The notes beneath the pieces were generated by a model that saw only the letters and a list, made by a program, of their open reading frames with translations, was not told where the DNA came from and made no database searches. From Altererythrobacter xiamenensis (GTDB taxonomy: Bacteria > Pseudomonadota > Alphaproteobacteria > Sphingomonadales > Sphingomonadaceae): DNA of 33,842 nucleotides. Shown here one piece after another: positions 16,680-29,494 of this stretch (within the stretch, counting starts at the first letter, position 1; each line of letters starts with the position of its first letter). Both the position numbers and the translations under genes were made by a program. Where the stretch lies: contig CAMDSM010000002.1 of assembly GCA_945906905.1 (NCBI GenBank), positions 1 through 33,842 on the forward strand. The letters run 5' to 3'.

Positions 16680-17315
16680 TCAACCCGCAGGCGGTGCAGG
16701 CTCAGTTGCCGCGCTGATCCGCCAGAACAGGCGGTGCAGCAGCCGCCGCGCCAGCACCAGCAGCCACAGGCACAGGGCCAGCACCAAGGCGCCAACGCCA
16801 ATCGCCGCCGCCGGATAATCATAGGCCAGATAGAGCAGGCCCACGGTCGCCACATCCTCCACCCCTGATACCGCCACATTGCTGACCGGTTCGGGACTGG
16901 TGTTGACCACCGCGCGTGCGCTGGCCTTGCCGCCGTGGGCGATCAGCGCCCCGCCGCCGCCCAGCAGGAAGGCCGCGACCTGCATCACCGGATCGCCCGG
17001 ATCGACAATCGCCAGTGTCAACAGCGCCCCACCGATAGGCCGCACCAAAGTGTGCACCGTATCCCACGCGCTATCGAGCCACATAATCTTGTCAGCGAAA
17101 AATTCGCAGAACGCCCCCACCCCGGCGATACCCATCACCCAAGGGTTGGCCAGAACTTGTAAACTATCGAGATGTTCGGGGAGCGGCACCATTCCGGTGC
17201 GCATGGCTATGCCCGTGGCCAGCACCACCAGATACAGCCGCCAGCCGGCCAAAAGGCTGGCGCTGGTGGCGATGCCGAGGATCTCGACTATCCCCAGGGC
17301 GGGTGTTGCATCCAT
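16680..17315 (-). CDS. DUF4126-family integral membrane protein
   Basis: The 211-aa protein matches the DUF4126 pattern: an N-terminal ILGIATSASLLAGWRLYLVVLATG segment in which small residues dominate, the loop EFFADKIMWLDSAWDTVHTLVRPIGG, and several hydrophobic helices (about 12-35, 62-80, 95-120, 150-195). The family is widespread and of unknown function. A channel-like or DoxX-like role would be speculation. It ends in a Pro/Ala tail. Its stop codon lies immediately beside the phaZ stop (TGATCA), so the two genes are convergent with no gap. It is 46 bp downstream of the O-glycosylation ligase on the same strand and could be the last gene of that transcript. Confidence 0.88.
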   Translation of the reverse strand: MDATPALGIVEILGIATSASLLAGWRLYLVVLATGIAMRTGMVPLPEHLDSLQVLANPWVMGIAGVGAFCEFFADKIMWLDSAWDTVHTLVRPIGGALLTLAIVDPGDPVMQVAAFLLGGGGALIAHGGKASARAVVNTSPEPVSNVAVSGVEDVATVGLLYLAYDYPAAAIGVGALVLALCLWLLVLARRLLHRLFWRISAATEPAPPAG

Positions 17316-17361
17316 GAGGTTTAGTCTATGCGCAAGGGAGGCGCTTTGTCGAGTGGCAGGC

Positions 17362-18732
17362 TCAAACCGCCACGGCAGCCTTGGCCGGCCCTCGTCTTGC
17401 GCGGCTAAACTGCGCCTTCAACTCCGGCCCCTCAACCCGCCGGACATAGGACCACAGCCCGCATTGCAGCCCCACCAGCATGAACAGGAACGGCTGATAG
17501 GCAATCCCCACAAAGGCCGCGCCCGCCAGATAGACTAGGTGCGCCTGTTGCAGCGCAGTCGCCAGCCCCGCCTGCCAGCTGCCCCGATTGGAATCGCGAC
17601 GCTGGAACCGGCGGCGCAGCTTTTCCATCTGCCACAGCCCCAGCAATTGCAGCCACAGCCACAGGCCAAGCCCGATCCAGCCCTGTTCACCCAACATCTC
17701 GAAATAGGATGAGTGATAGGCCCGCGCCTCCTCGGTCACTTCGCGGAATTCCACTTGGCTGTTGCCAGCCTCGCCCGTGACCACGCGGGTCTGATAGGTG
17801 AAGCTGTTGGCGCGAAAGGCATCAAAGCCGCCACCCATCGGATGATCGCGGACATAGTCGAGCGTCCAGCCCCACACCGCCAGCCGGGTGGAGGCCGACT
17901 GATCGCCTTCATAACCGCCGATGGTGCCCATCCGCTCGACATAGCTTTGCGGCAGGAACGGCACTGCCGCCATCATCGCCAGCCCCGCCAGCCCGAGATA
18001 GACAAACCGATAACGCACCGATCGCAGCATCACCACGCCCAGCACGCCAAGGCACACAAGCCCCGTGCGGGCCGAAGTGCCGACCGGGATCAGCATACAG
18101 GCAAAGATTAGCCCGGCGGTAAAAGCGGTTACCATCCAGCCCGGTTTGAACAATGTGCCATGCCGCGCCAGCCACAGCGCCAGCGGAATAATCGCAATCG
18201 CCACGCAGGAGATGATCGAACCTTCGTAGAGGCCCGAATTCTCGTCCACCAGCAGGCTCAAGGTGGCATAGCCACCGCCGCCAAAAATGGTTTTTACCCC
18301 GCCGTTGATGGTGATCGTGCCCACCGCCAGCACGATGAACAGCACCGCCGCCTCAATCCTCAGCTTGGTCCGCAAGGTCAGCGGCAGGAGCGAGGCAAAG
18401 ACCAGCGCCTTCCACACCCAGTCCCACTTCTCCCACGCCGAATCCTGAAACTGTGCGCCCAGCGTAGTCATCCCGCACCAGGCCAGCAGCGCCAGAATCA
18501 GACCTTGGCGCAAGGTAAAGCGCGCATCGGACTTGGCATCGAGCAGCAGCCAGCCGGCAAAGGCAGCGACAAAAGCGATCAGCGACAATTGCAGGCTCTG
18601 GATCAGACCCCAGCCGATTTTCTGCGGGGCGACGATATCAATATAGACATAAGCCAGCACCCAGATGAAAGGGCGCTTGATCCCCAGCAAAAGCAGCAGG
18701 CCAATAAAGCCGAGCAGGGCGAAATCGAGCAT
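17362..18732 (-). CDS. Putative O-glycosylation ligase, exosortase A-associated (Wzy/WaaL-like)
   Basis: The 456-aa polytopic protein has about ten hydrophobic segments. Its N-terminal region (LLLLGIKRPFIWVLAYVYIDIVAPQ) is typical of the exosortase A-associated O-glycosylation ligase family (TIGR03097 type, DUF5935 N-terminus). The O-antigen ligase loop follows with STRLAVWGWTLDYVRDHPMGGGFDAF and AYHSSYFEMLGEQGWIG. Such proteins are thought to transfer lipid-linked glycans to PEP-CTERM proteins or to join surface polysaccharides, acting on the periplasmic face. I place the start at ATG 18732 (MLDFALLGFIG). The 41-residue track extension is really the antisense-frame overlap with the small upstream ORF. 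GACTGAGGCG supplies the ribosome site, four bases after the upstream stop. The function is predicted by family only. Confidence 0.9.
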   Translation of the reverse strand: MLDFALLGFIGLLLLLGIKRPFIWVLAYVYIDIVAPQKIGWGLIQSLQLSLIAFVAAFAGWLLLDAKSDARFTLRQGLILALLAWCGMTTLGAQFQDSAWEKWDWVWKALVFASLLPLTLRTKLRIEAAVLFIVLAVGTITINGGVKTIFGGGGYATLSLLVDENSGLYEGSIISCVAIAIIPLALWLARHGTLFKPGWMVTAFTAGLIFACMLIPVGTSARTGLVCLGVLGVVMLRSVRYRFVYLGLAGLAMMAAVPFLPQSYVERMGTIGGYEGDQSASTRLAVWGWTLDYVRDHPMGGGFDAFRANSFTYQTRVVTGEAGNSQVEFREVTEEARAYHSSYFEMLGEQGWIGLGLWLWLQLLGLWQMEKLRRRFQRRDSNRGSWQAGLATALQQAHLVYLAGAAFVGIAYQPFLFMLVGLQCGLWSYVRRVEGPELKAQFSRARRGPAKAAVAV

Positions 18733-18736
18733 CGCC

Positions 18737-18910
18737 TCAGTCCTGTCCCGCGTCTTTGGTACCCTTAGGCGTCGTTTCGGCCTGTTTGCGGCGCCAGCGC
18801 TGCGGGGGCTTTTCGCCGCCCTCCTCGTCCAGTTCACCGCGAGACAGCATGGCAATGGCCGCGCAGGCCATCAGTCCATGCGTCAGGGCAAGGGTGAGCA
18901 CATCGATCAT
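18737..18910 (-). CDS. 57-aa micro-protein upstream of the XrtA-associated ligase (not in ORF track)
   Basis: The minus strand encodes ATG at 18910 to TGA at 18737, beginning MIDVLTLALTHGLMACAAIAML. This is one short hydrophobic helix (about residues 4-22) followed by a highly charged tail (ELDEEGGEKPPQRWRRKQ, ending GTKDAGQD). It falls below the track's 60-aa cut-off. It is supported by its position: the stop lies four bases before the ligase start and contributes to that gene's ribosome-binding site, and the coding sense is protein-like with a membrane-then-cytosol pattern. It may be a small membrane accessory of the ligase. I do not recognise a family and saw no motif. No strong Shine-Dalgarno sequence precedes its own ATG. 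Confidence 0.6.
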   Translation of the reverse strand: MIDVLTLALTHGLMACAAIAMLSRGELDEEGGEKPPQRWRRKQAETTPKGTKDAGQD

Positions 18911-18913
18911 CGC

Positions 18914-18934
18914 ACTGCCGTCCTATCAGGCAGT
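18914..18934. repeat. Short inverted repeat in the divergent XrtA-locus promoter region
   Basis: ACTGCC (18914-18919) and GGCAGT (18929-18934) form a perfect 6-bp dyad with a 9-bp spacer. They lie in the 66-bp gap between the divergent micro-protein and glycosyltransferase genes. TTGACG at 18937-18942 could be a -35 element for the plus gene, but no convincing -10 follows. It is a possible shared operator and weak on its own. Confidence 0.3.
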
Positions 18935-18976
18935 CATTGACGCGCCGTTAAACATGTCGTGGCACTAATGCAGGCC

Positions 18977-20206
18977 ATGACCCGCGTGCTCCACGTCCTC
19001 GATCACTCGCTGCCCTTGCACAGCGGATACACCTTCCGCACCCGCGCGATCCTGCATGCACAAGCGGGTATGGGGCTGGAGGTGCGCGGGATCACGGGCT
19101 TGCGGCATATGGCTCAGGGGCCGGATATCGAGCAGGCAGAAGGCCTTACCTTTCACCGCACGCGGGGCGGTGCCAGCGGACCACCTGCTTATCGCGAATG
19201 GCGCGAGGTGGCCGCTCTCACCGATGCGATCTGCGCGCTGGCAGTCGACTGGCGGCCCGATGTGCTCCACGCCCATTCGCCCGCCTTGTGCGGCCTTGCT
19301 GCCGTTCGCGCGGGCAAGCGGCTGGGCATTCCGGTGGTTTATGAAATCCGCGCTTTCTGGGAGGATGCTTCGGTTGGCAATGGCACCGGGCAAGCCGGAT
19401 CGCTCAGATACCGCCTCACCCGCGCCCTGGAGAACCATGTGGTCGCTCAGGCTGACCGCGTGGTGACGATTTGCCACGGCTTGGCTGACGATCTGTTGGC
19501 GCGCGGCGTGGCGGCAGGCAAGTTGTCGATCATGCCCAATGGTGTCGATCTGGAACTGTTTGGCAATCCGGTGCCGCGCGATCCGGCGCTGGCTGATGAG
19601 CTGAAACTGGGAAATGGCCCCGTGATCGGCTTTATCGGCAGCTTTTATGACTACGAAGGGCTGGACGATCTGGTGTCAGCCATGCCGCTGCTGTTGCAGA
19701 GCCATCCCGATGCCCGGCTGCTGCTGGTGGGTGGAGGGCCGATGGAGGGGGCGATCAGGGCGCAAGTGCTCGCCTCGCCCGCCGCCCACGCGATCCGCTT
19801 TGCCGGACGGGTGCCGCACGGCGAGGTCGAACGCTATTATGCGCTGGCCGATATCATGGCCTATCCGCGCAAGGCCAGCCGCCTGACCGATCTGGTCACG
19901 CCGTTGAAGCCGCTGGAAGCCATGGCGCAGGGTAAACTTGTCGCCGCCAGCGATGTCGGCGGACACCGCGAGTTGATGACCCATGGGCTGACCGGCAGGC
20001 TATTCGCGCCCGATGATCCTGCCGCCTGCGCCGCCTCGTTGGCCGAACTGCTCGACCAGCGCGGCGAATGGAACACCATGCGCACGGCCGCGCAAAACCA
20101 TGTTCGCGACCATCACGATTGGGCGCGCAATGCACAGCGTTATCAAGACGTTTACCAAATCCTGTTAGCCGGATCGGTGAATAGCCGGAACAGCAAAGCC
20201 GCCTGA
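18977..20206 (+). CDS. Exosortase A-associated glycosyltransferase (GT4, TIGR04063-like)
   Basis: This is a cytoplasmic or membrane-peripheral GT4 retaining glycosyltransferase that builds surface glycan on a lipid carrier. The N-terminus TRVLHVLDHSLPLHSGYTFR is the hallmark of the PEP-CTERM/XrtA-associated glycosyltransferase family. It is followed by DVLHAHSPALCGLAAV and the C-lobe nucleotide-sugar site. That site comprises IGFIGSFYDYEGLDDL, PRKASRLTDLVTPLKPLEAMAQG and the E(x7)E-type segment there, close to the GT4 consensus. Start candidates are GTG 18959, ATG 18968 and ATG 18977. The last gives the canonical MTRVLHVLDH start (409 aa). Its stop overlaps the next gene by one base (TGATG). 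It stands divergent from the O-glycosylation ligase, so the pair likely serves one pathway. The acceptor and sugar are unknown. Confidence 0.92.
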   Translation: MTRVLHVLDHSLPLHSGYTFRTRAILHAQAGMGLEVRGITGLRHMAQGPDIEQAEGLTFHRTRGGASGPPAYREWREVAALTDAICALAVDWRPDVLHAHSPALCGLAAVRAGKRLGIPVVYEIRAFWEDASVGNGTGQAGSLRYRLTRALENHVVAQADRVVTICHGLADDLLARGVAAGKLSIMPNGVDLELFGNPVPRDPALADELKLGNGPVIGFIGSFYDYEGLDDLVSAMPLLLQSHPDARLLLVGGGPMEGAIRAQVLASPAAHAIRFAGRVPHGEVERYYALADIMAYPRKASRLTDLVTPLKPLEAMAQGKLVAASDVGGHRELMTHGLTGRLFAPDDPAACAASLAELLDQRGEWNTMRTAAQNHVRDHHDWARNAQRYQDVYQILLAGSVNSRNSKAA

Positions 20207-22176
20207 TGGGCAGCTTGCTTGGGGAAATCGGCGCTGGACAGGACTTATACGTGGCTAGTCTCGCAGACAATTACGGGGTGAAGGGCAAGGTGGCGAAAGC
20301 CCCGATCAGCACCCATCCCGCATTTCCTTTCATTGTCGCGCTGTGGTTTGCCGCCCTGTTGGGGATGGGCAGCCTGGTGGTGCCAGTGGAACTGATCGAG
20401 CAGATCGCGGTGTCCACCGGCATTGCCACCGTGGTTCCGGCCACTGCCCCGCCGCTGGGCTTTACGGCCCGCTCGCTGATTGCGCTGTGCTTCACTGGCG
20501 CGGGCGCGCTGGCAGGATTGCTGATTGCCCGCCGGATTGGCAAGCTCCACGCGCCCGAAACGGGCCGCCGCTATCCGGCAGGCGCAGACCGGAACGGCGC
20601 GCGCAGCCCGATTTCGGCCCATGCTGAACTTGGTTCCGAAGGGCTCGACGGGCACCGCGGCTCGCGTCGCCCGGCGATCCAGCCGAAGGGCCGCCGCTCG
20701 CTGGCGATCGATGATGACCACGGCCCAAGCGAACTGCTCGATTTCGCGCCTTTACCGGGCAAGCGCGTGGACCAGAATGTCAGCTCGCTGGAATTGCTTG
20801 ACCTCAACGCCCGCGAAATCGCCCCCGAAGCCTGGGGTGCCCACACTTTCGATGAAGACGAACTGGAACTGACCGAGGACGATCTGGTGGCCGATGGACC
20901 GTTTTCCCGGTCGCTGCCGCAAAACCAATATGCTGGCGCCCAAATTGCTGAAGCTGTCCCCGGCTTCCAGACCTTTGCCGACGATAGCGGAGATGCAACG
21001 ATGGATGACAGGCCGCCCTTCAGCATGCCAGTTGGCAACCTGAGCACCTCCACCGCCCGACCATTGCCTGAACGACAGGAATTCCGCGCTCCGCCAGCCG
21101 CCGTTTTCGAACCGACCTGGAGCGACGAGGACGAGCTGCCCGCGCCAGAGCCAGTTGCCGAGACGTTTCCAGCAGCGGACGCCGAACCGCTGAGCTTCTC
21201 TCCGCCATCGATGGCCCGCTTTCAAGCGCCCGCCGCGATGGATTTTGCCACCAGCGAAGAGATCGAGGATACCGCACCGATGTTTGAAAACCACGAGCAG
21301 TTCGCTGGCCCGGTTGCCGATGGTCCCGAACCTGTGAATTCCGCGCTCGACAATCTGGGGCTGGTGCAACTGGCCCAACGACTGGGCAATTCGATCGAAC
21401 GCCGCCGAGATCTGCAGGCGGCCCGCGCGCTGCTGACCCCAAAAAGCGCGCCCGTGGCAAGTCTGGCTGAGGACCTTGAAGCCGCAGCACCTGCCGAGGC
21501 CGCAGAAGCCATGGCCGCCTATTTCGCCAGCCCGGTCGCACCTGCCCCTGCCGAGGCCTTTGAAGCCGGACCGTTTGACGCCGAGCCTACCTTTGACGAC
21601 GAGCCAGAAGAGGCTGAGCTTGTGGCAGAACGGCAGATGTTCCGGCCCGTCGCCGACACGTCCTTCACCCCCGCACCAGTCGCCTATCGCCCGCTGGAAG
21701 GTTTCGCCCAGTTCGATCCCGCAGGAGATGACGGCGAAGAAGACGACGATGGCGACATCGCCGATCTGGCCGCATCGTTCTCGTTGCCGCTCAACCGCCA
21801 GCCTGCCGCGCCCCCGGCTTTTGCCGCCCCGCAATTCGCCCCGCAATTTCCTGCGCCGACGGAGCCTCACCCAACCGCTCAAGCGGAATTGGAGGACGAG
21901 AAGGACTATGGCTCGCTGCTGGCGCTGCGCAATCCGTTCCACGAGCGCACCGAAGTGTTCGTGCGGATCGAGGACGAGCCCGAAGCCGGTGATGCAATCG
22001 GTCAGTCCGCCGTGGTATTCCCGGCCGAAGCCCCCATGCCCGTGCCTTCACCGACAGCGGGCTCCGTGCCCACCCAATGGGCCAGCCAGCCCGCCGCTCC
22101 GGTCGATAGCGAAGAGAATGAGCGGGCCTTGCGAGAGGCATTGCTCAACCTGCAACGGATGAGCGGAGCCGCTTAG
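20206..22176 (+). CDS. Unknown 656-aa membrane-anchored, acidic, largely disordered protein
   Basis: I do not recognise a named family. The N-terminus (about residues 40-63 and 88-112) has two hydrophobic segments, FPFIVALWFAALLGMGSLVVP and ARSLIALCFTGAGALAGLLIA. A short basic stretch follows (RRPAIQPKGRRS). The remaining about 500 residues are acidic and Pro/Ala/Glu-rich, probably disordered, with islands that look conserved: SSLELLDLNAREIAPEAWGAH, DNLGLVQLAQRLGNSIERRRD, EDEKDYGSLLALRNPF and ENERALREALLNLQRM. ATG 20206 overlaps the glycosyltransferase stop by one base. GTG 20251 (VASLADNYGV, after GGACAGGAC) is an equally good start. The coupling suggests a role with the XrtA glycosylation pathway or the envelope, perhaps as a scaffold whose long cytoplasmic tail carries short binding motifs. 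That is inference from context and composition. Confidence 0.8.
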   Translation: MGSLLGEIGAGQDLYVASLADNYGVKGKVAKAPISTHPAFPFIVALWFAALLGMGSLVVPVELIEQIAVSTGIATVVPATAPPLGFTARSLIALCFTGAGALAGLLIARRIGKLHAPETGRRYPAGADRNGARSPISAHAELGSEGLDGHRGSRRPAIQPKGRRSLAIDDDHGPSELLDFAPLPGKRVDQNVSSLELLDLNAREIAPEAWGAHTFDEDELELTEDDLVADGPFSRSLPQNQYAGAQIAEAVPGFQTFADDSGDATMDDRPPFSMPVGNLSTSTARPLPERQEFRAPPAAVFEPTWSDEDELPAPEPVAETFPAADAEPLSFSPPSMARFQAPAAMDFATSEEIEDTAPMFENHEQFAGPVADGPEPVNSALDNLGLVQLAQRLGNSIERRRDLQAARALLTPKSAPVASLAEDLEAAAPAEAAEAMAAYFASPVAPAPAEAFEAGPFDAEPTFDDEPEEAELVAERQMFRPVADTSFTPAPVAYRPLEGFAQFDPAGDDGEEDDDGDIADLAASFSLPLNRQPAAPPAFAAPQFAPQFPAPTEPHPTAQAELEDEKDYGSLLALRNPFHERTEVFVRIEDEPEAGDAIGQSAVVFPAEAPMPVPSPTAGSVPTQWASQPAAPVDSEENERALREALLNLQRMSGAA

Positions 22177-22227
22177 GTCGCGCATCGCCAAGCACAAATC
22201 GGCCAATTCAGGCCCCGTGTGGATTGG

Positions 22228-22250
22228 CAGTAGGGCATTTTGCCCTGCTG
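22228..22250 (+). terminator. Terminator-like hairpin between the unknown gene and gltB
   Basis: CAGTAGGGC (22228-22236) pairs with GCCCTGCTG (22242-22250) over an ATTTT loop, a nine-pair stem with one G-U, followed by TTGATCTT. It lies 52 bp after the 656-aa gene's stop and separates that unit from gltB. The rest of the 228-bp gap (22177-22404) shows no clear gene. It should hold the gltB promoter, but I could not assign one. Confidence 0.6.
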
Positions 22251-22404
22251 TTGATCTTGCCAAATCCCATTCCTGTCTCCAAGGGCGATCATCGCGACAT
22301 TTTCGATATGCGCCCACGCCGGGTGAGTCGCGTTTCGCTGCCTGCTTTGCGCTGGTAACGGGGCGCGCGCAGCTATCGGCCTGAGTGAGACGGGAACTAA
22401 AGAG

Positions 22405-27048
<4,644 letters not shown>

Positions 27049-27058
27049 GAATTATCCA

Positions 27059-28495
27059 GTGGGCAAGGAAACAGGTTTTCTCGAACTCGACCGCCAGGAT
27101 CGCACCTATGGCGATCCCAAGGAGCGGCTGCATCACTATAAGGAATTCGTGATCCCGCACGCCGAGGGCGCGCTGCGGGCGCAGGCCTCGCGGTGCATGA
27201 ATTGCGGCATTCCCTATTGTCACACCGGCTGTCCGGTGAACAACATCATCCCCGATTGGAACCATCTGATCTATGAGGGTGATTGGCGCACTGCGCTCGA
27301 AGTGCTGCATTCGACCAACAATTTCCCCGAATTCACCGGCCGCATCTGCCCCGCTCCATGCGAGGCGAGCTGCACATTGAACCTCACCGATCAGCCGGTG
27401 ACGATCAAGAGCATCGAATGCGCCATCGTCGATCGCGGGTGGAAAGAAGGCTGGATTGAGCCGCAGGTTCCGGCCCGCAAGACTGGCAAGAGCGTGGCCG
27501 TGGTCGGCTCTGGCCCGGCAGGCATGTCCGCGGCTCAGCAATTGGCGCGTGCGGGCCATTCGGTGACGCTGTTCGAGAAGTCTGACCGGATCGGCGGATT
27601 GCTGCGCTATGGCATCCCCGATTTCAAGATGGAAAAACATCTGATCAACCGCCGCGCGGTGCAGATGGAAGCCGAAGGCGTGACCATCCGCACCTCGACC
27701 GAGGTGGGCGTCGATGTCTCGATGAAGTCCTTGAAGGAAAACTTCAATGCCGTGGTGATGGCAGGCGGCGCGGAAGAAGCACGCGGGCTGACCATTCCGG
27801 GCGCGGAATTGCCCGGCGTGCGGATGGCGATGGAATTCCTCACCCAGCAGAACAAGCGCAATGCGGGCGACAATGAAGAACGCGCCGCGCCGCGCGGAAC
27901 GCTCACCGCCACGGGCAAAGACGTGATCGTGATCGGCGGCGGCGATACCGGCAGCGATTGCGTGGGCACGTCCAACCGCCAGGGCGCACGCTCGGTCACC
28001 CAGATCGAGATCATGCCGCAGCCCCCGGTGCACGAAAACAAGCTGCTGACCTGGCCCGACTGGCCAATGAAGCTGCGCACATCGACCAGCCATGACGAAG
28101 GCGTAAACCGCGATTGGGCGGTGCTGACCAAGGAAGTGGTCGGCGAAGGTGACACCGTCACCGGCCTCAAATGCGTCCGCGCCGATTGGTCTGACGGGCG
28201 GTTGACCGAAGTTCCCGGCAGCGAATTCACCATTCCGGCCGATCTGATCCTGCTGGCAATGGGCTTCACCGGCCCGCGCAAGGCCGGAATGATCGACCAG
28301 TCACTTGTGGAACTGGACAGCCGCGGAAATGTGCTGGCAGATACGCAGGATTACCGCACTTCCGATGCGCAAATCTGGTCCTGCGGCGACATGCGGCGCG
28401 GGCAATCACTGGTAGTCTGGGCCATCCGCGAAGGCCGCCAATGCGCGCGCGCAGTAGATGAGGCGCTGATGGGTGTTAGTGAGCTTCCGCGGTAG
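27059..28495 (+). CDS. gltD: Glutamate synthase small subunit
   Basis: GltD supplies electrons from NADPH through FAD and 4Fe-4S clusters to GltB. The N-terminus carries the cluster cysteines ([26 protein letters not shown]). It is followed by an FAD-binding motif [13 protein letters not shown] (about residue 150), [13 protein letters not shown] and the NADPH-binding [13 protein letters not shown] (about residue 295). The C-terminus has the FAD segment [17 protein letters not shown]. The start is GTG 27059 (478 aa), placed 7 nt after AGGAA that overlaps the gltB stop region. The 18-residue track extension reads inside gltB. Length and order are normal. The genes form the usual gltBD operon, producing an alpha-beta holoenzyme. 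Confidence 0.97.
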   Translation: MGKETGFLELDRQDRTYGDPKERLHHYKEFVIPHAEGALRAQASRCMNCGIPYCHTGCPVNNIIPDWNHLIYEGDWRTALEVLHSTNNFPEFTGRICPAPCEASCTLNLTDQPVTIKSIECAIVDRGWKEGWIEPQVPARKTGKSVAVVGSGPAGMSAAQQLARAGHSVTLFEKSDRIGGLLRYGIPDFKMEKHLINRRAVQMEAEGVTIRTSTEVGVDVSMKSLKENFNAVVMAGGAEEARGLTIPGAELPGVRMAMEFLTQQNKRNAGDNEERAAPRGTLTATGKDVIVIGGGDTGSDCVGTSNRQGARSVTQIEIMPQPPVHENKLLTWPDWPMKLRTSTSHDEGVNRDWAVLTKEVVGEGDTVTGLKCVRADWSDGRLTEVPGSEFTIPADLILLAMGFTGPRKAGMIDQSLVELDSRGNVLADTQDYRTSDAQIWSCGDMRRGQSLVVWAIREGRQCARAVDEALMGVSELPR

Positions 28496-28517
28496 AGGAT
28501 AGGATGGCTTGACTCGA

Positions 28518-28543
28518 CCGCCCGCCTTGTCGCAGGCGGGCGG
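28518..28543 (+). promoter_or_regulatory. Strong GC hairpin abutting the uppP start
   Basis: CCGCCCGCC (28518-28526) pairs perfectly with GGCGGGCGG (28535-28543) around TTGTCGCA. ATG 28545 follows one base later, so the 3' arm covers the place where a ribosome-binding site should be. There is no U-run, so it is unlikely to be an intrinsic terminator of gltD. Confidence 0.5.
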
Positions 28544-28544
28544 C

Positions 28545-29357
28545 ATGGACACCACACTCACCGCGATCCTGCTCGGCATTGTCGAGGGGCTGACCGAATT
28601 CCTCCCCGTATCCTCCACCGGCCACCTGATCCTGGCCGCAGAGCTGTTTGGCTATGACGCGGCCGAATGGGCGATGTTCAATGTGGTGATCCAACTGGGG
28701 GCGATTCTGGCGGTGGTCTATCAATATTGGGGCACCTTCTGGTCCGCTGGGATGGGTGTGCTCAAACTGCAACCGGCGGGCCTTCGTTTTGCCCGCAATG
28801 TGCTGCTGGCCTTCGTGCCAAGCGCGGTGCTGGGGCTGGCGCTGAAGGACTATATCGACGTGATGCTCGGCAGCCCTTCGGTGGTCGGCTGGGCGCTGAT
28901 CGTGGGCGGGGTGGCCATTCTGGGGATCGAGAAAGTGGCCAAACCGGGCGCGGAAACATCTGTCGCCGATCTGCCGCTGCGCCAGGTTATCGGTATCGGC
29001 CTTGCCCAATGCACCGCCATGATCCCCGGCATCAGCCGCTCGGGCGCGACCATCATGGGGGCGCTGGCGCTGGGGGTGAACCGCAAGACCGCCGCCGAAT
29101 TTTCGTTTTTCCTCGCCGTGCCGACGATGATCGGGGCGACCACGCTGGAACTGTGGCAGAAGGGCGACGAGCTGGTGGCAGGCACAGCGCGGGTCGGCTG
29201 GTGGGAGATCGCGGTCGGTTTCGTGGTCAGCTTCATCGTGGCGCTGGTGGTGATCCGGCTATTCGTGGCCTTTGTCAGCCGCCGCAATTTCGCGCCCTTT
29301 GCGTGGTACCGGATTGTGATCGGCGCTGTGGCGGTGGGCTGGCTGGCCCTGCGTTAG
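28545..29357 (+). CDS. uppP: Undecaprenyl-diphosphate phosphatase UppP/BacA
   Basis: UppP dephosphorylates undecaprenyl pyrophosphate so that the lipid carrier can be reused for peptidoglycan and surface glycan synthesis. It also gives bacitracin tolerance. The 270-aa polytopic protein shows both signature regions, GIVEGLTEFLPVSSTGHL (residues about 10-27) and PGISRSGATIMGAL (about 160), plus the usual eight or so membrane helices. The start is ATG 28545 (MDTTLTAILL), the canonical N-terminus. An in-frame TTG at 28509, preceded by GAGGATAGGA, would add 12 residues and put the hairpin inside the coding region. It follows gltD by 49 bp on the same strand. Its carrier-recycling role also serves the XrtA-type glycan pathway upstream, though that link is indirect. 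Confidence 0.96.
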   Translation: MDTTLTAILLGIVEGLTEFLPVSSTGHLILAAELFGYDAAEWAMFNVVIQLGAILAVVYQYWGTFWSAGMGVLKLQPAGLRFARNVLLAFVPSAVLGLALKDYIDVMLGSPSVVGWALIVGGVAILGIEKVAKPGAETSVADLPLRQVIGIGLAQCTAMIPGISRSGATIMGALALGVNRKTAAEFSFFLAVPTMIGATTLELWQKGDELVAGTARVGWWEIAVGFVVSFIVALVVIRLFVAFVSRRNFAPFAWYRIVIGAVAVGWLALR

Positions 29358-29453
29358 GGATTTTTCGCTGTTGATGAAACGTGCACAAAATCTGTTGCCT
29401 TCGCCAGAAATGCGCTAAGCGAACTTTCGAAGGGGCGCCTAGCCCATTCATCG

Positions 29454-29473
29454 GGGGCGGCCATTGCCGCCCC
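29454..29473 (+). terminator. Stable hairpin with short T-rich tail between uppP and the lipoprotein gene
   Basis: GGGGCGGC (29454-29461) pairs with GCCGCCCC (29466-29473) over CATT and is followed by GTTTCTT. It may terminate uppP read-through. Because it lies only 21 bp before the next ATG, it may instead be a leader structure of the lipoprotein mRNA. The remaining 29358-29453 stretch is AT-richer than its surroundings and probably holds the lipoprotein promoter, which I could not pinpoint. Confidence 0.5.
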
Positions 29474-29494
29474 GTTTCTTGAAGGGGAAATATC

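Noticed and set aside
20752-21942. 396-aa minus-strand ORF opposite the acidic protein
   Set aside because: I considered it as an alternative real gene because the plus product is unusual. The plus frame has start coupling, membrane helices and motif islands. The minus frame has none and no ribosome site.
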